DNA of 64,000 nucleotides from an uncultured Methanobrevibacter sp. (GCF_902770715.1 NZ_CACXTS010000008.1:1-64000); one strand, 5' to 3'; positions 34,847 to 43,428 are shown, numbered from the stretch's first letter. Notes: generated by a model not told the origin, from the sequence alone. Translations and numbers: made by a program.

Positions 34847-35329
34847 ATGGCTATAAAAGTTAAAAAAAGAAATTTCTTGAAAAAAAAGAAAATAAAAGAA
34901 ATTAAAGCGGAATTAGGCGAATACGGCAACTTACTTCAAGGAAAGAAAAATGTTGAAATACTTGAGGCCGAACCTAATTCATTCATTCTTGTGGATGGCG
35001 AACCGTACATCATACTGATTGATGAAAGACCATTTCCAACATTAAAGGCAGCATTAGCCAATGAAATCGATGCGAAAACCGTGACTGTAGACATGGGTGC
35101 AATCAGATTCGTAAGCAATGGTGCAGACATAATGAGCCCTGGAATTGTAGCGACATCAGAAGGTGTCGAAGCAGGCGACATTGTCCTGATTATTGATGAA
35201 ACTCATGGAAAACCATTAGCTATTGGAGTGAGTTTAATCAGCGGTGAGGAAATGGTTGAAAACGATTCCGGAAAGGCAGTTGAAACCAAACATTATGTCG
35301 GTGACGATATCTGGAACTTTGAAATATAA
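34847..35329 (+). CDS. PUA-domain RNA-binding protein (MCT-1-like)
   Basis: 160 residues. A basic N-terminus (KVKKRNFLKKKKIKEIKAEL) and a pre-PUA domain lead to a C-terminal PUA domain (KTVTVDMGAIRFVSNGADIMSPGI...IDETHGKPLAIGVSLISGEEM, about 78-150). Similar archaeal proteins are related to the translation factors MCT-1/ligatin and probably bind tRNA or ribosomes. Eleven bases upstream of arfB. Confidence 0.88.
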   Translation: MAIKVKKRNFLKKKKIKEIKAELGEYGNLLQGKKNVEILEAEPNSFILVDGEPYIILIDERPFPTLKAALANEIDAKTVTVDMGAIRFVSNGADIMSPGIVATSEGVEAGDIVLIIDETHGKPLAIGVSLISGEEMVENDSGKAVETKHYVGDDIWNFEI

Positions 35330-35340
35330 ACGGTGATAAC

Positions 35341-36033
35341 ATGGCCGAATTAAGATACAGAGCCGGTAAAATAAGAGATCCTGGAGTTCATAAGATAGGC
35401 ATTATAGCGCTTGGTTCACACTTGGAAAACCACGGACCTGCACTACCAATCGATACCGACGCCAAAATTGGAGCGCATATCGCATTTCAATCCTCCCTTA
35501 AGACAGGAGCTAAATTTTTAGGAATAATCTTTCCAGCTTATGAATTGGATACAATAGACCATGGAGTGCACGTTTCCCTTGACACATTAAAAGAAAATGT
35601 TATTACAACCCTTAATTCTGCTAAAAAATTCTTGGATATTGAAAAAGTCGTTATTGTTAATGCTCATGGAGGAAACATTCCTTTAATGGCAGAATTATGG
35701 GATATTGAAGATGAAACTGATATGGCAATCATATTTAACAATAAGGTAATCTCATCAGAAGGCCCTCATGGCGGCAGCGGAGAATTATCAATGGCAAAGG
35801 TATTGGGCATCATTAATGACGATGAAGTTATAAATCAAGCTAATGTCGATGAATATGAGGAAGTTGGCCTATATGGATTTAAGCAAGCACGCAAAGATGA
35901 TCCGAACATTGAAGAAGGTGCACGTGACGTTGAAGAAAACGGTGTTTATGTAGATGAAGAGTACGGAGAAAGACTGTTCAATTTAGCTATTAACTCCGTA
36001 ATCCTTGATGTCGAAAAGCTATTGGACTTTTAG
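35341..36033 (+). CDS. arfB: FAPy deformylase of the archaeal riboflavin/F420 pathway
   Basis: 230 residues of the creatininase family: GIIALGSHLENHGPALPIDTDAKI (metal ligands Glu, His, Asp), DHGVHVSLDTL, VNAHGGNIPL and EGPHGGSGELSMA. ArfB removes the formyl group from 2-amino-5-formylamino-6-ribosylaminopyrimidinone phosphate, the second step from GTP towards riboflavin and F420 in methanogens. Length and ligand set agree. Follows the PUA gene closely. Confidence 0.88.
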   Translation: MAELRYRAGKIRDPGVHKIGIIALGSHLENHGPALPIDTDAKIGAHIAFQSSLKTGAKFLGIIFPAYELDTIDHGVHVSLDTLKENVITTLNSAKKFLDIEKVVIVNAHGGNIPLMAELWDIEDETDMAIIFNNKVISSEGPHGGSGELSMAKVLGIINDDEVINQANVDEYEEVGLYGFKQARKDDPNIEEGARDVEENGVYVDEEYGERLFNLAINSVILDVEKLLDF

Positions 36034-36041
36034 AATAACCG

Positions 36042-36440
36042 TTATTCGTCAGTTGTAGTTTCCACATTAGAAGTAGAAGTGTGTGACTCTGTTGTAGTTT
36101 CTACCTCAGAAGTGCTTGACTCAGTAGAACTTTGCTGGCTACTACTTGAATCAGATGAAGAACTATCTGTTGTAGTCTCTACATAGGAATCATCTGAAGA
36201 TGAACTATCTGAACTTGATGAGCTATAATCACTATAATCCTCTTGATAACCATAGCTTTCGCCGTTATTTCCTGTATCATCCGTAATGGCTGAAAGGTTA
36301 TCCAAAATACTTCCCGAATTACTTTCATTAGGTAAAATTGATATTGGTCCAGTCATAGATGCACAAACGCAAGCTAGACAGAATGCAATAATAGCTACAA
36401 TAAAAATTACTAGAACTTTTGCAGACCTGCTTGACAACAA
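36042..36440 (-). CDS. Ser/Thr-rich surface protein with VETTT repeats
   Basis: About 132 residues, probably from TTG at 36440 or 36437 (ribosome site GAGGTGAT ends just before it). An N-terminal membrane helix (VLVIFIVAIIAFCLACVCAS, about 10-29) is followed by a long acidic, serine-rich tail holding four VETTT copies. Likely an anchored extracellular stalk that could be glycosylated. Low complexity prevents any family call. Confidence 0.65.
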   Translation of the reverse strand: MLSSRSAKVLVIFIVAIIAFCLACVCASMTGPISILPNESNSGSILDNLSAITDDTGNNGESYGYQEDYSDYSSSSSDSSSSDDSYVETTTDSSSSDSSSSQQSSTESSTSEVETTTESHTSTSNVETTTDE

Positions 36441-36503
36441 TATCACCTCATAAAAATTAATAACAATAATATGTTTAATTTAATATAAAAAGATATTGAT
36501 ACA

Positions 36504-37100
36504 ATGAAAACTATTAAAAAAGCAATACAAAGTGAAATAAACATTAAAAAATCCCAGTTTATTTGCACATTGGTTCCAACCAAATCAAAAGCGGAATCCA
36601 AAGCTGTGATTCAAAAATTAAATGAACAGTACAATGATGCGACCCATAACTGTACAGCATATATTGTAAATGATGGAGAAGGCTTTGACGATGACGGCGA
36701 ACCTGGCGGAACTGCCGGAAAACCTATGATCAATGTTTTAAGAAAAAACGAGCTTCACAATGTAACTGCTGTCGTTACAAGATACTTCGGAGGAATAAAA
36801 CTTGGTGCCGGAGGCCTTGTAAGGGCTTATTCAAAATCTGTAATGGAAGCTATCGGCGAAGCTGAAATACTTGAAATTGAAGAGTATGATGTTTATGAAA
36901 TTGTTTTTGAATACTCAGACATTAAAACAGCCGACAGTGAAGTCAGAAACAATAGTCTAGACGTGATAAATAAAGAATATTCAGATAAGGTCAGCTATGA
37001 AATTGTATCAAAAGACAACAGAGATATCCTAAAAATATTTGAGAAATACTCTGGAAAAATAAGCGTTAATTTTAAAAATAAGCAATTTTTAGAAAAATAA
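36504..37100 (+). CDS. YigZ/IMPACT family protein
   Basis: 198 residues. NDATHNCTAYIVNDGEGFDDDGEPGGTAGKPMINVL and TRYFGGIKLGAGGLVRAYSKSV form the N-terminal UPF0029 domain; the C-terminal about 75 residues form the ferredoxin-like second domain. Eukaryotic IMPACT modulates translation control; the role in archaea is unknown. Full length. Confidence 0.9.
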   Translation: MKTIKKAIQSEINIKKSQFICTLVPTKSKAESKAVIQKLNEQYNDATHNCTAYIVNDGEGFDDDGEPGGTAGKPMINVLRKNELHNVTAVVTRYFGGIKLGAGGLVRAYSKSVMEAIGEAEILEIEEYDVYEIVFEYSDIKTADSEVRNNSLDVINKEYSDKVSYEIVSKDNRDILKIFEKYSGKISVNFKNKQFLEK

Positions 37101-37125
37101 ATAAATGAAGAACTTATTGTTCTTC
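37085..37125 (-). terminator. Hairpin terminator overlapping the last rubredoxin stop
   Basis: GAAGAAC (37107-37113) and GTTCTTC (37119-37125) form a perfect seven-base stem that includes the stop codon; the minus strand then becomes T-rich. Confidence 0.45.
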
Positions 37126-37224
37126 AAAATTTGCAGCAGGTACACCGCAGACAGGGCAGGTGTAATCTTCTGGTAATTCGTCTTCTTCTAAAACGAAACC
37201 ACATACCTTACAAACGTAAGCCAT
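37114..37224 (-). CDS. Rubredoxin-like protein, 36 residues
   Basis: Small ORF reading MAYVCKVCGFVLEEDELP and ending FEEQ: CxxCG and CPVCG form one Fe(Cys)4 site. It resembles the minimal rubredoxin domain at the end of rubrerythrins. Last of three tandem rubredoxin-type genes, nine bases after the second. An electron carrier for oxygen or peroxide defence in anaerobes is likely. Confidence 0.85.
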   Translation of the reverse strand: MAYVCKVCGFVLEEDELPEDYTCPVCGVPAANFEEQ

Positions 37225-37233
37225 TTAAAACAC

Positions 37234-37353
37234 CTATTCCACTTTTTCGAACATGTCAGCAGTTGCGCCGCACATAGGACATTTAAAGTCTTCTGGGAGT
37301 TCTTCAAATTCTTCAGTTGTGTATCCGCAAAGTTTACATTTAAATTTTGCCAT
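37234..37353 (-). CDS. Rubredoxin-like protein, 39 residues
   Basis: Begins MAKFKCKLCGYTTEEFEELP with a second knuckle CPMCG, a minimal Fe(Cys)4 rubredoxin. Ribosome site AAGGAG precedes the ATG. About 78 bases downstream of the larger rubredoxin and directly upstream of the 36-residue one; the two minimal proteins look like tandem duplicates. Confidence 0.85.
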   Translation of the reverse strand: MAKFKCKLCGYTTEEFEELPEDFKCPMCGATADMFEKVE

Positions 37354-37431
37354 TTTTAACAATCTCCTTAAAAGTTCTATTAAATTATATAATTTAATTA
37401 ATATTATCTTTCACTTTATCAATATATAAAA

Positions 37432-37593
37432 TTATTTAAATTTTTCAAACATTGCCTTTGGCATTCTGCATTTAGGGCATTTGAATGAAGATGGCAAATC
37501 TTCAAATTTGGTGCCCTCAGGAATGTTCAAACCTTCTTCATAATTATCTTCATCGATGATATATCCACAAATTTTACACTTATATTGAGCCAT
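37432..37593 (-). CDS. Rubredoxin, 53 residues
   Basis: Canonical length. CKICGYIIDEDNYEEG and FKCPKCRMPK give the Fe(Cys)4 site, with the typical GTKFEDLP insert between; the second knuckle has CR in place of the usual CG. Ribosome site AAGGAG precedes the ATG. First of three rubredoxin-type genes. Carries single electrons, probably to rubrerythrin or flavodiiron proteins, none of which is in the window. Confidence 0.9.
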   Translation of the reverse strand: MAQYKCKICGYIIDEDNYEEGLNIPEGTKFEDLPSSFKCPKCRMPKAMFEKFK

Positions 37594-37611
37594 AAAATAA
37601 TCTCCTTTTAA

Positions 37612-38430
37612 TTAAAACCTATTAGGGACTTTCAAGTGGTCTGGAAGCGGTTTGATACGTGCCGGTGTTCCAATAGCCAAATAAAATGGTGGAACGGAAT
37701 GAATAACAATAGCTCCAGCAGCAACAATGGATCCTTCACCTATCTCAACATTGGATAAGAATGTTGTGTTACCTCCAATTGAAGCACCACGTCTGATTTT
37801 AGGTCCCTGAAGTTCATAATTGATTCTTACAGGATATTTATCATTTGTAAAACAAGCACAAGGTCCGATAAATACATTATCCTCAATTACAGAATTGGTC
37901 GGAATATATACATTGGATTGGATGCTGACATCATTTCCTATGATTACATCTCCTTCAATGACTGTATTGGTTCCAATCAATACATCGTCTCCAATATTGG
38001 TGTTTTCACGAATTACAACGTTGTGTCCTGTTCTAAAATTATCCCCAATGACCACATCATTGTAGATAATTGAATTGGACCTGATTGTGTAGTTTCTACC
38101 GACTACTGGAGGCTTTGAATTAGGAGCATATTCAACACCGAATTGAATATTCTGCTCTTTAAATTTGTCTAACTCTGGTTCTGGATAATCAGGTTGGATA
38201 GATTCTCTTTTGATGACTGGTCTTTCATATATTACTTCCTCTCTTGGAGGCTGTGCATAGTAATTATCCTGTTGATAGACCCTTCTTGGAGGCTGTGAAT
38301 ATAGCCTGTCTTCTCTTGGCATAGCTACTTGAGGCTGCCTTTGATAATAAGGATTCTCCTCAAATCGTTCATAAGGTTTTTCTCGACTTTTTGATTGCCT
38401 ATCACCAAGAGTTTGTGAAAATCTAACCAT
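37612..38430 (-). CDS. Left-handed beta-helix acyltransferase-like protein with disordered N-terminus
   Basis: 272 residues. The first about 110 are rich in Arg, Pro, Tyr, Gln and Glu ([18 protein letters not shown]), probably disordered. From about 120 on, hexapeptide repeats ([26 protein letters not shown] pattern) build a left-handed beta-helix as in sugar acetyltransferases, ending [23 protein letters not shown]. Such enzymes form trimers and acetylate nucleotide sugars. The N-terminal extension is unusual. Substrate unknown. Confidence 0.83.
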   Translation of the reverse strand: MVRFSQTLGDRQSKSREKPYERFEENPYYQRQPQVAMPREDRLYSQPPRRVYQQDNYYAQPPREEVIYERPVIKRESIQPDYPEPELDKFKEQNIQFGVEYAPNSKPPVVGRNYTIRSNSIIYNDVVIGDNFRTGHNVVIRENTNIGDDVLIGTNTVIEGDVIIGNDVSIQSNVYIPTNSVIEDNVFIGPCACFTNDKYPVRINYELQGPKIRRGASIGGNTTFLSNVEIGEGSIVAAGAIVIHSVPPFYLAIGTPARIKPLPDHLKVPNRF

Positions 38431-38576
38431 AATATCAAACCTACATTTAATTAAAATAATTTGTTAGTGAATTAATTTATGTCTTCAATTAGTATATATA
38501 GTAGATGGTTTTGTTTTTGAAGAATTTACAATATTAACATGAAAATGTATTTTAACTTACAAAAAAAGAAAAAAAA

Positions 38577-39206
38577 TTAGATATTTTCTTTTAAAAAATA
38601 TCCCAAATAAATTCCCAAATATGATGCAACAGGAATTACTAAAATTAATATGAATATTTTAAGATATCCGCTCAAATCAAATGACGGAACATAATTTGAA
38701 GCAGTTGATTGAGATGTACCTGTATAAGTAGGAGTAGAACCGCTACCCGGGAAAATTGAACTTAACATGCCGAAGATTCCCATTAAAAATGTGAAAATTA
38801 AACCTATCACACATAGAACTACAGAGTATACGCATCCCATATGCACTAAAAAGTTAGGCAATACATATGACTGATCATTGCAACCAAAGTATCCTAAAAA
38901 TATCCCCGCAAGGAATACTGAAAATGTTACTGTTAATATAATGTATGTTAAAAAGTCTATTGAACCGTTAGCCATTACTGAAGACCAAAATATCGAACCA
39001 ACAAACAGGAATATTCCAAATACTATAAATGAGTATACAATTATTGGAAAGCTTGTTTTTTGAGTTAGATTATCAAAAAAGCCAAGTGGCATGTTTTTTT
39101 GCTCAAGTGAAACATTATTTCGTAAATCATAACCGCATTCACTACAAAATTCATTATCAATGTCAAGTTCACATCCACAATTAGGACAGTGTTTTACATT
39201 ATTCAT
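38577..39206 (-). CDS. Zinc-ribbon membrane protein
   Basis: 209 residues. N-terminal zinc ribbon CPNCGCELDIDNEFCSECG (8-26), then four membrane helices, with a Ser/Thr/Gly-rich loop (about 150-170) before the last. Such zinc-ribbon plus TM proteins are common in Methanobrevibacter and have no known role. Single gene with AAGGAGG before the ATG. Confidence 0.8.
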   Translation of the reverse strand: MNNVKHCPNCGCELDIDNEFCSECGYDLRNNVSLEQKNMPLGFFDNLTQKTSFPIIVYSFIVFGIFLFVGSIFWSSVMANGSIDFLTYIILTVTFSVFLAGIFLGYFGCNDQSYVLPNFLVHMGCVYSVVLCVIGLIFTFLMGIFGMLSSIFPGSGSTPTYTGTSQSTASNYVPSFDLSGYLKIFILILVIPVASYLGIYLGYFLKENI

Positions 39207-39291
39207 TTAAAACCTCCTTGTTATTAATTTATTAATAAGTTAATAAAAAGATTGTGTTAAATGACAAAAATTAAAAAAAGAAAAATAGGAA

Positions 39292-40149
39292 TTAAATCCC
39301 ATTAACAAAGGATTTAATCCAGTCTAAAAGACCATCAAGTGAAAATCCACTTGCTGAACTATTGCCTAAAATATCACCCACTTGGTCTTTGTAGTAGTTT
39401 ACGTCCCCCTGAACGTTTTGCACTTGCTCAATGGAATCCGCCAAGTTTTCAATATCCACATTTGTTATGTTGATGTTATTGTTTTCAACATAGTTGTTGA
39501 TGATATTGACGATTGTGTCGTGATCTGTAACGTTATCTGCTGACACTTCATCTTTTACTTGATTTACAAGGTCTGATAGTTCATTTGCATCTACGCCGGA
39601 GTTTTCAACGATTTCCGCTTCAGTGTAGATTTCATCGTTTGCAGCTTCTTTTACGCTGTCCGGAATTTCAACATCGGTCACTTCCTCATAAGAGTTCATT
39701 ATTCCTGCAAGAGCGGATTCACCGGTTGCTTGAACAGGACTTGTCACATAAACATGGCCTTTAGTAATTCCAGCTGATTTCAAGGCTGAAATGTACATGT
39801 CACCAGTTATTGTGGTGATTTTTGATTTATCAACGCTCACTTTCAAATCAGCATTATCATTTAAATCAACAAGCGCTGAGGACAATATTTGATTTGAATT
39901 GTAATATTTTCCTGTAATTCCACCTGAGATTTGATTTACTTGATTTGCTGAAATTGTTTTTACACCAACATTATTTATATCAACATTCGCTTGGCTGACA
40001 AAGAAATTGTCAACGAAAGATTTGTAGTCTGAATTTGAATAGGTTGTCTCACCATAAGTTATTACAACATTGGAATCAGTTGAAAATCCTGCTGGGATTA
40101 ACATGCCAACAAGGATTAATGCTAATACTAGTACAGTAGTCTTGCGCAT
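39292..40149 (-). CDS. DUF1002 family secreted protein
   Basis: 285 residues from ATG at 40149 (GAGGTGATAAAA before it). Signal peptide MRKTTVLVLALILVGMLIPAGFS, then DSNVVITYGETTYSNSDYKSFVDNFF and YVTSPVQATGESALAGIMNSYEE, the DUF1002 pattern. Exported and probably cell-wall associated; function unknown. An amphipathic C-terminus (LDGLLDWIKSFVNGI) closes the protein. Confidence 0.85.
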   Translation of the reverse strand: MRKTTVLVLALILVGMLIPAGFSTDSNVVITYGETTYSNSDYKSFVDNFFVSQANVDINNVGVKTISANQVNQISGGITGKYYNSNQILSSALVDLNDNADLKVSVDKSKITTITGDMYISALKSAGITKGHVYVTSPVQATGESALAGIMNSYEEVTDVEIPDSVKEAANDEIYTEAEIVENSGVDANELSDLVNQVKDEVSADNVTDHDTIVNIINNYVENNNINITNVDIENLADSIEQVQNVQGDVNYYKDQVGDILGNSSASGFSLDGLLDWIKSFVNGI

Positions 40150-40431
40150 TTTTATCACCTCTTTTAAATTCCTATCATAAGTTAGCGAAAGTAGTATTTA
40201 AATGTTGCAGTTTTCTGGAAAATATATCATTCAAAAACTGAAGATTTTAATATGAATTTAAACATTGACATTCACTAAAATGCTTTAAAACAACAGTCAT
40301 ATTTTTATATTTCTAAAAATAGAATTTTAAGTATCTCTGAATATATCTAAACAAAAAGTAAACATTTGTGCAAGCTATAGATTTTAAACTGAGTGTTTGA
40401 TAAGATATTATTCAAAATTAGGAGGGATTTT

Positions 40432-41889
40432 ATTTCTGACGACAATACGCAACATATGCATGAACAGCAAAAATTGGACAAGCATATGAATGAACAGCAT
40501 ATGCACAAACAGCATATGCACAGTCAACGCAGATTTAAGCAACACCGACTTAGAAGAAGAGCAGATAGGGCAATTAAAAGAAGACCTCCGTGGAGAGAGT
40601 ATACTTTAACTTTTGTCGTGTTGATTTTAGTTGTCATTTCAATGTATATTGGAGTTATAGAGATTAAAATAACAGATACAATCAGCTTTTTACTATTGCC
40701 TTTAATATACTCTTTGGTTATGGGATTGGCTCTTTATTTGGCAAAACCATTTAAATACATAGATGAAGAACAGGCCAAAGTAGCTGAAGGAGTTATGGTT
40801 CTGCTTATTGGTGTTCTGATTTGTAAATTAGCTATTTCAAGCGGACAATCCATTGGCATTATTTTTCAGGTGGGTCCTGCTTTGGTTTTACAGCTTTTAG
40901 GTGATTTAGGTACTCTCATAGCATTGCCTGTCGCTTTGCTTTTAGGTTTTAGAAGAGAAGTTATCGGTATGGCAAGTTCCATTTGCCGTGAACCGAACTT
41001 GGGAATTATTATTGATAAGTATGGCTTTAACTCACCGGAAGCGCGAGGTGTTTTGGCTATTTTTGTTATAGGGTCCATTATCGGTACCCCATATATCAGT
41101 TTCTTATCAAGCATGTGTGTTTCACTCATACCATACCATCCATATGCCTTTGCAATGGCATCAGGTATCGGAAGTGCAAGTATGAATGCCGCTGCATTAG
41201 TTCCATTGGTTCATATGAACCCGGCCATAGCTACCCAACTCGAAGCTTTTGCAGGATGCAGTAATATCCTTTCATTCTGTTTGGGAATTTACATGTGCAT
41301 GTTTATTTCCTTACCTCTTGCAGAAAAATTGTATAAATGGTTATCTCCAATTTTAGGTAAAGGTGATGCACACATTGATGATGACGGCTATGTTCCTGAT
41401 GATATGGATGATGAAGATGAATCTATAGACAACTTGAATTCCGGTAAACTTAAAAGATGGGCTGCATTGCTATTTGGATTTTCAATCATTGTAGCCGTTG
41501 GAAGTGCCGTAGGTTATAATGCTTCCTTTGTTGGCGCATTTATTGCGATGATGATCATTTCTTTGATTACCATTATAGGCATGTCTCTTGAAAGGATTGT
41601 TCCAGTCCATATTCCATCAATTATCTTCATCAGCATAATCGGCTTGCTAGTGGCTATACCAGGCTCTCCAACAGCGGATTTTGTGGCTCATTATGTTTCT
41701 CAAGTTGAGTTAACAACAATCTGTACAGCATTTTTAGGTTACGTCGGTATTGCAATCGGTAAAAACTGGGATGAATTTAAGAGAATCGGTTGGAGAGGAG
41801 TCATTGTTGCTTTGATAGTGATTACCGGAACTTACCTTGGTTCTGCAACAATTGCAAACATAACTTTACTTTTAACCGGAATGATCTAA
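40432..41889 (+). CDS. DUF3100-like membrane protein with Met/His-rich N-terminus and probable ATT start
   Basis: About 485 residues. AGGAGG (40420-40425) lies exactly six bases before ATT 40432. The alternatives are worse: GTG 40393 is upstream of the ribosome site, and ATG 40456 is 30 bases beyond it. The N-terminus holds repeated QHMH motifs (HMHEQQ, EQHMHKQHMHSQ) and a basic patch, a possible metal-binding tail. About ten membrane helices follow, with REPNLGIIIDKYGFNSPEARGV conserved between them and an acidic cytoplasmic loop (DDDGYVPDDMDDEDE). Probably a transporter; substrate unknown. Confidence 0.8.
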   Translation: MSDDNTQHMHEQQKLDKHMNEQHMHKQHMHSQRRFKQHRLRRRADRAIKRRPPWREYTLTFVVLILVVISMYIGVIEIKITDTISFLLLPLIYSLVMGLALYLAKPFKYIDEEQAKVAEGVMVLLIGVLICKLAISSGQSIGIIFQVGPALVLQLLGDLGTLIALPVALLLGFRREVIGMASSICREPNLGIIIDKYGFNSPEARGVLAIFVIGSIIGTPYISFLSSMCVSLIPYHPYAFAMASGIGSASMNAAALVPLVHMNPAIATQLEAFAGCSNILSFCLGIYMCMFISLPLAEKLYKWLSPILGKGDAHIDDDGYVPDDMDDEDESIDNLNSGKLKRWAALLFGFSIIVAVGSAVGYNASFVGAFIAMMIISLITIIGMSLERIVPVHIPSIIFISIIGLLVAIPGSPTADFVAHYVSQVELTTICTAFLGYVGIAIGKNWDEFKRIGWRGVIVALIVITGTYLGSATIANITLLLTGMI

Positions 41890-42002
41890 TCAATCCATTC
41901 CATTTTTCTTTTTTTATTTTTTAATAGAATATTAATTTTGTTTTAATGCTTGTATATTAACAGATACCAATTGCTTATTTTGCTATGGTAGATTGAAAAA
42001 AG

Positions 42003-42437
42003 CTAAGATTCCTCTGCGGAATCGCATGGTTTAATCCAATCTTCACCATTTACAAGAGTCTCTATTGCATCTACAATACAATGCGGATTCCATCCAACAA
42101 CCGCATCTGCCTTTTCTTCCAATTCCTTTAAAATGAATTCCATACCGAAGAATCTTATCAATAATATGGGAACCTTGAATTCATTAGATTTGTCTATTAA
42201 CTCATCGAACAACTCCTGATTATTATGATATAAGCCGAATAACAATACAATCACATCAATTTCCTCAAATAACTCCTCAGTCAAATCATCATCCATCGTA
42301 TTATATTCCTCATATGAAAAATCCCTTTGACTATCGATTCTTTCCTTATAGAATCCATATTGGTCATCAGGATCAATTCCCTTAGTTATAAGCAACTTAT
42401 AAACCTTTTTTTCATCCGGCATGAAATTATCCCCCAT
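42003..42437 (-). CDS. TIR-like (MTH538/ThsB-type) domain protein
   Basis: 144 residues. KKVYKLLITKGIDPDDQY (first strand), DVIVLLFGLYHNNQELFDELIDKSNEFKVPILLIRFFG and DAVVGWNPHCIVDAIETL follow the order of MTH538-type TIR-like folds; the Glu in FDELI lies where TIR NADases have their catalytic Glu. Whether it hydrolyses NAD is unknown. Its start overlaps the preceding ubiquitin-like gene by 11 bases, so the two are tightly coupled. It could equally be a non-enzymatic flavodoxin-like protein. Confidence 0.65.
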   Translation of the reverse strand: MGDNFMPDEKKVYKLLITKGIDPDDQYGFYKERIDSQRDFSYEEYNTMDDDLTEELFEEIDVIVLLFGLYHNNQELFDELIDKSNEFKVPILLIRFFGMEFILKELEEKADAVVGWNPHCIVDAIETLVNGEDWIKPCDSAEES

Positions 42438-42630
42438 AAATAATCTGGACCAGTTTTATTTCATCGCCGTCGTTGATTACGCTTTCCTCAAGGGTCAAAT
42501 CACCGTTTTGCTTTGCGACTATGGTCTGAGCGGACAAATCCAAATCATTCAATAAATCATTTATGGTATAATTTTCATCTTTTAATTCTCTGATTTCATC
42601 AATATCTTTAAACTTTAAGTTAAAACTCAT
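42427..42630 (-). CDS. Ubiquitin-like MoaD/ThiS-family protein ending in Gly-Gly
   Basis: 67 residues with a beta-grasp pattern and the terminus VQIIYGG, the di-glycine tail adenylated by E1-like enzymes. Family members carry sulfur (molybdopterin, thiamine, tRNA thiolation) or act as SAMP protein modifiers. No E1-like gene is nearby. Overlap with the TIR-like gene suggests a shared function. Confidence 0.8.
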   Translation of the reverse strand: MSFNLKFKDIDEIRELKDENYTINDLLNDLDLSAQTIVAKQNGDLTLEESVINDGDEIKLVQIIYGG

Positions 42631-42665
42631 AATATCACTTCAAATTCTTGATTAACAATTTTGCT

Positions 42666-42768
42666 GCTGTTGAACTCGAGCACCGGTTCAAACAACAGGC
42701 ACTTCATAAATAGTTAGCATCACAAAAAAATTAACAATTGTTATATTATTTTAAGATAATATAAACCT
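42666..42768 (-). promoter_or_regulatory. Promoter and stem-loop leader of the ubiquitin-like/TIR-like pair
   Basis: TTTATATTATC on the minus strand (about 42758-42768) is a TATA-like box. The leader of about 100 bases contains a locally GC-rich stem: TTGAAC (42670-42675) pairs with GTTCAA (42686-42691), extended by CTG/CAG. A regulatory leader is possible; no riboswitch class is recognised and it is not a tRNA. Confidence 0.35.
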
Positions 42769-42807
42769 TTCGATGAAAAATATTTAAAAATAGTTGAATT
42801 GAAGCAA

Positions 42808-43428
42808 TTAACTTTCTTTCAAAGCTTTCTTAGTGATTCTAATTGCACCTGCACTATGAATGCGAACGATAGGGTTTTCATCATTTTCAGCAATCCATTC
42901 CAGCTTTTCCAGATAAGGCTTTACATACTCAGGCTTTCTTTTTCCAATCACCCTGAACATTTCAGGAGCTTCTATCCTGACCTTTTGCCCTGAATCAGAA
43001 ATCATCTCATAAAATATGTCCAGTTTTTCGCAAAAGAGCTCGGGAGCATTTGAAGCTATGTTTTCACAGGCCCAGATAAATGCATGCCTGACGTTTTCCG
43101 ATTCATCACGCCTCAATTCCATTAGCCTGTCCAGATAAGGAATTACGAGACTTTCATTTGCCCTGCCTATTCTACCCATCGCATTGGCTGACCTTTCCCT
43201 CAATTTGGGATTTTCATTATCCAAGTAGCTGGCGATATTTTCAACATGGCATTCGATTTCTTCAGGATGCATTAATCCCATCTCTCCAAGAAGCCATAAT
43301 GCCTTTGCCTTAACGGCAATGGAATAATCTTCATTCAATTTGTCTGAGACATCACCAATATTTGCTTTCCAGCAATTCTTATTTTTTGTTATGTCTCTCA
43401 ATTCATTTAGAATAGCTTTATCATCCAT
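42808..43428 (-). CDS. HEAT-repeat protein
   Basis: 206 residues from ATG at 43428 (AAAGGAA before it); the open frame extends upstream to 43533 but reads as non-conserved sequence. Repeats such as AKALWLLGEMG, ENPKLRERSANAMGRIGRA and SENVRHAFIWACENIA are HEAT units (four to five). A scaffold with no enzymatic motif. Encoded after trmO; partner unknown. Confidence 0.8.
   Translation of the reverse strand: MDDKAILNELRDITKNKNCWKANIGDVSDKLNEDYSIAVKAKALWLLGEMGLMHPEEIECHVENIASYLDNENPKLRERSANAMGRIGRANESLVIPYLDRLMELRRDESENVRHAFIWACENIASNAPELFCEKLDIFYEMISDSGQKVRIEAPEMFRVIGKRKPEYVKPYLEKLEWIAENDENPIVRIHSAGAIRITKKALKES

Noticed and set aside
42661-42700. tRNA-like GGTTCAAAC sequence
   Set aside because: No acceptor, D or anticodon arms can be drawn around it; it reads better as a leader hairpin.
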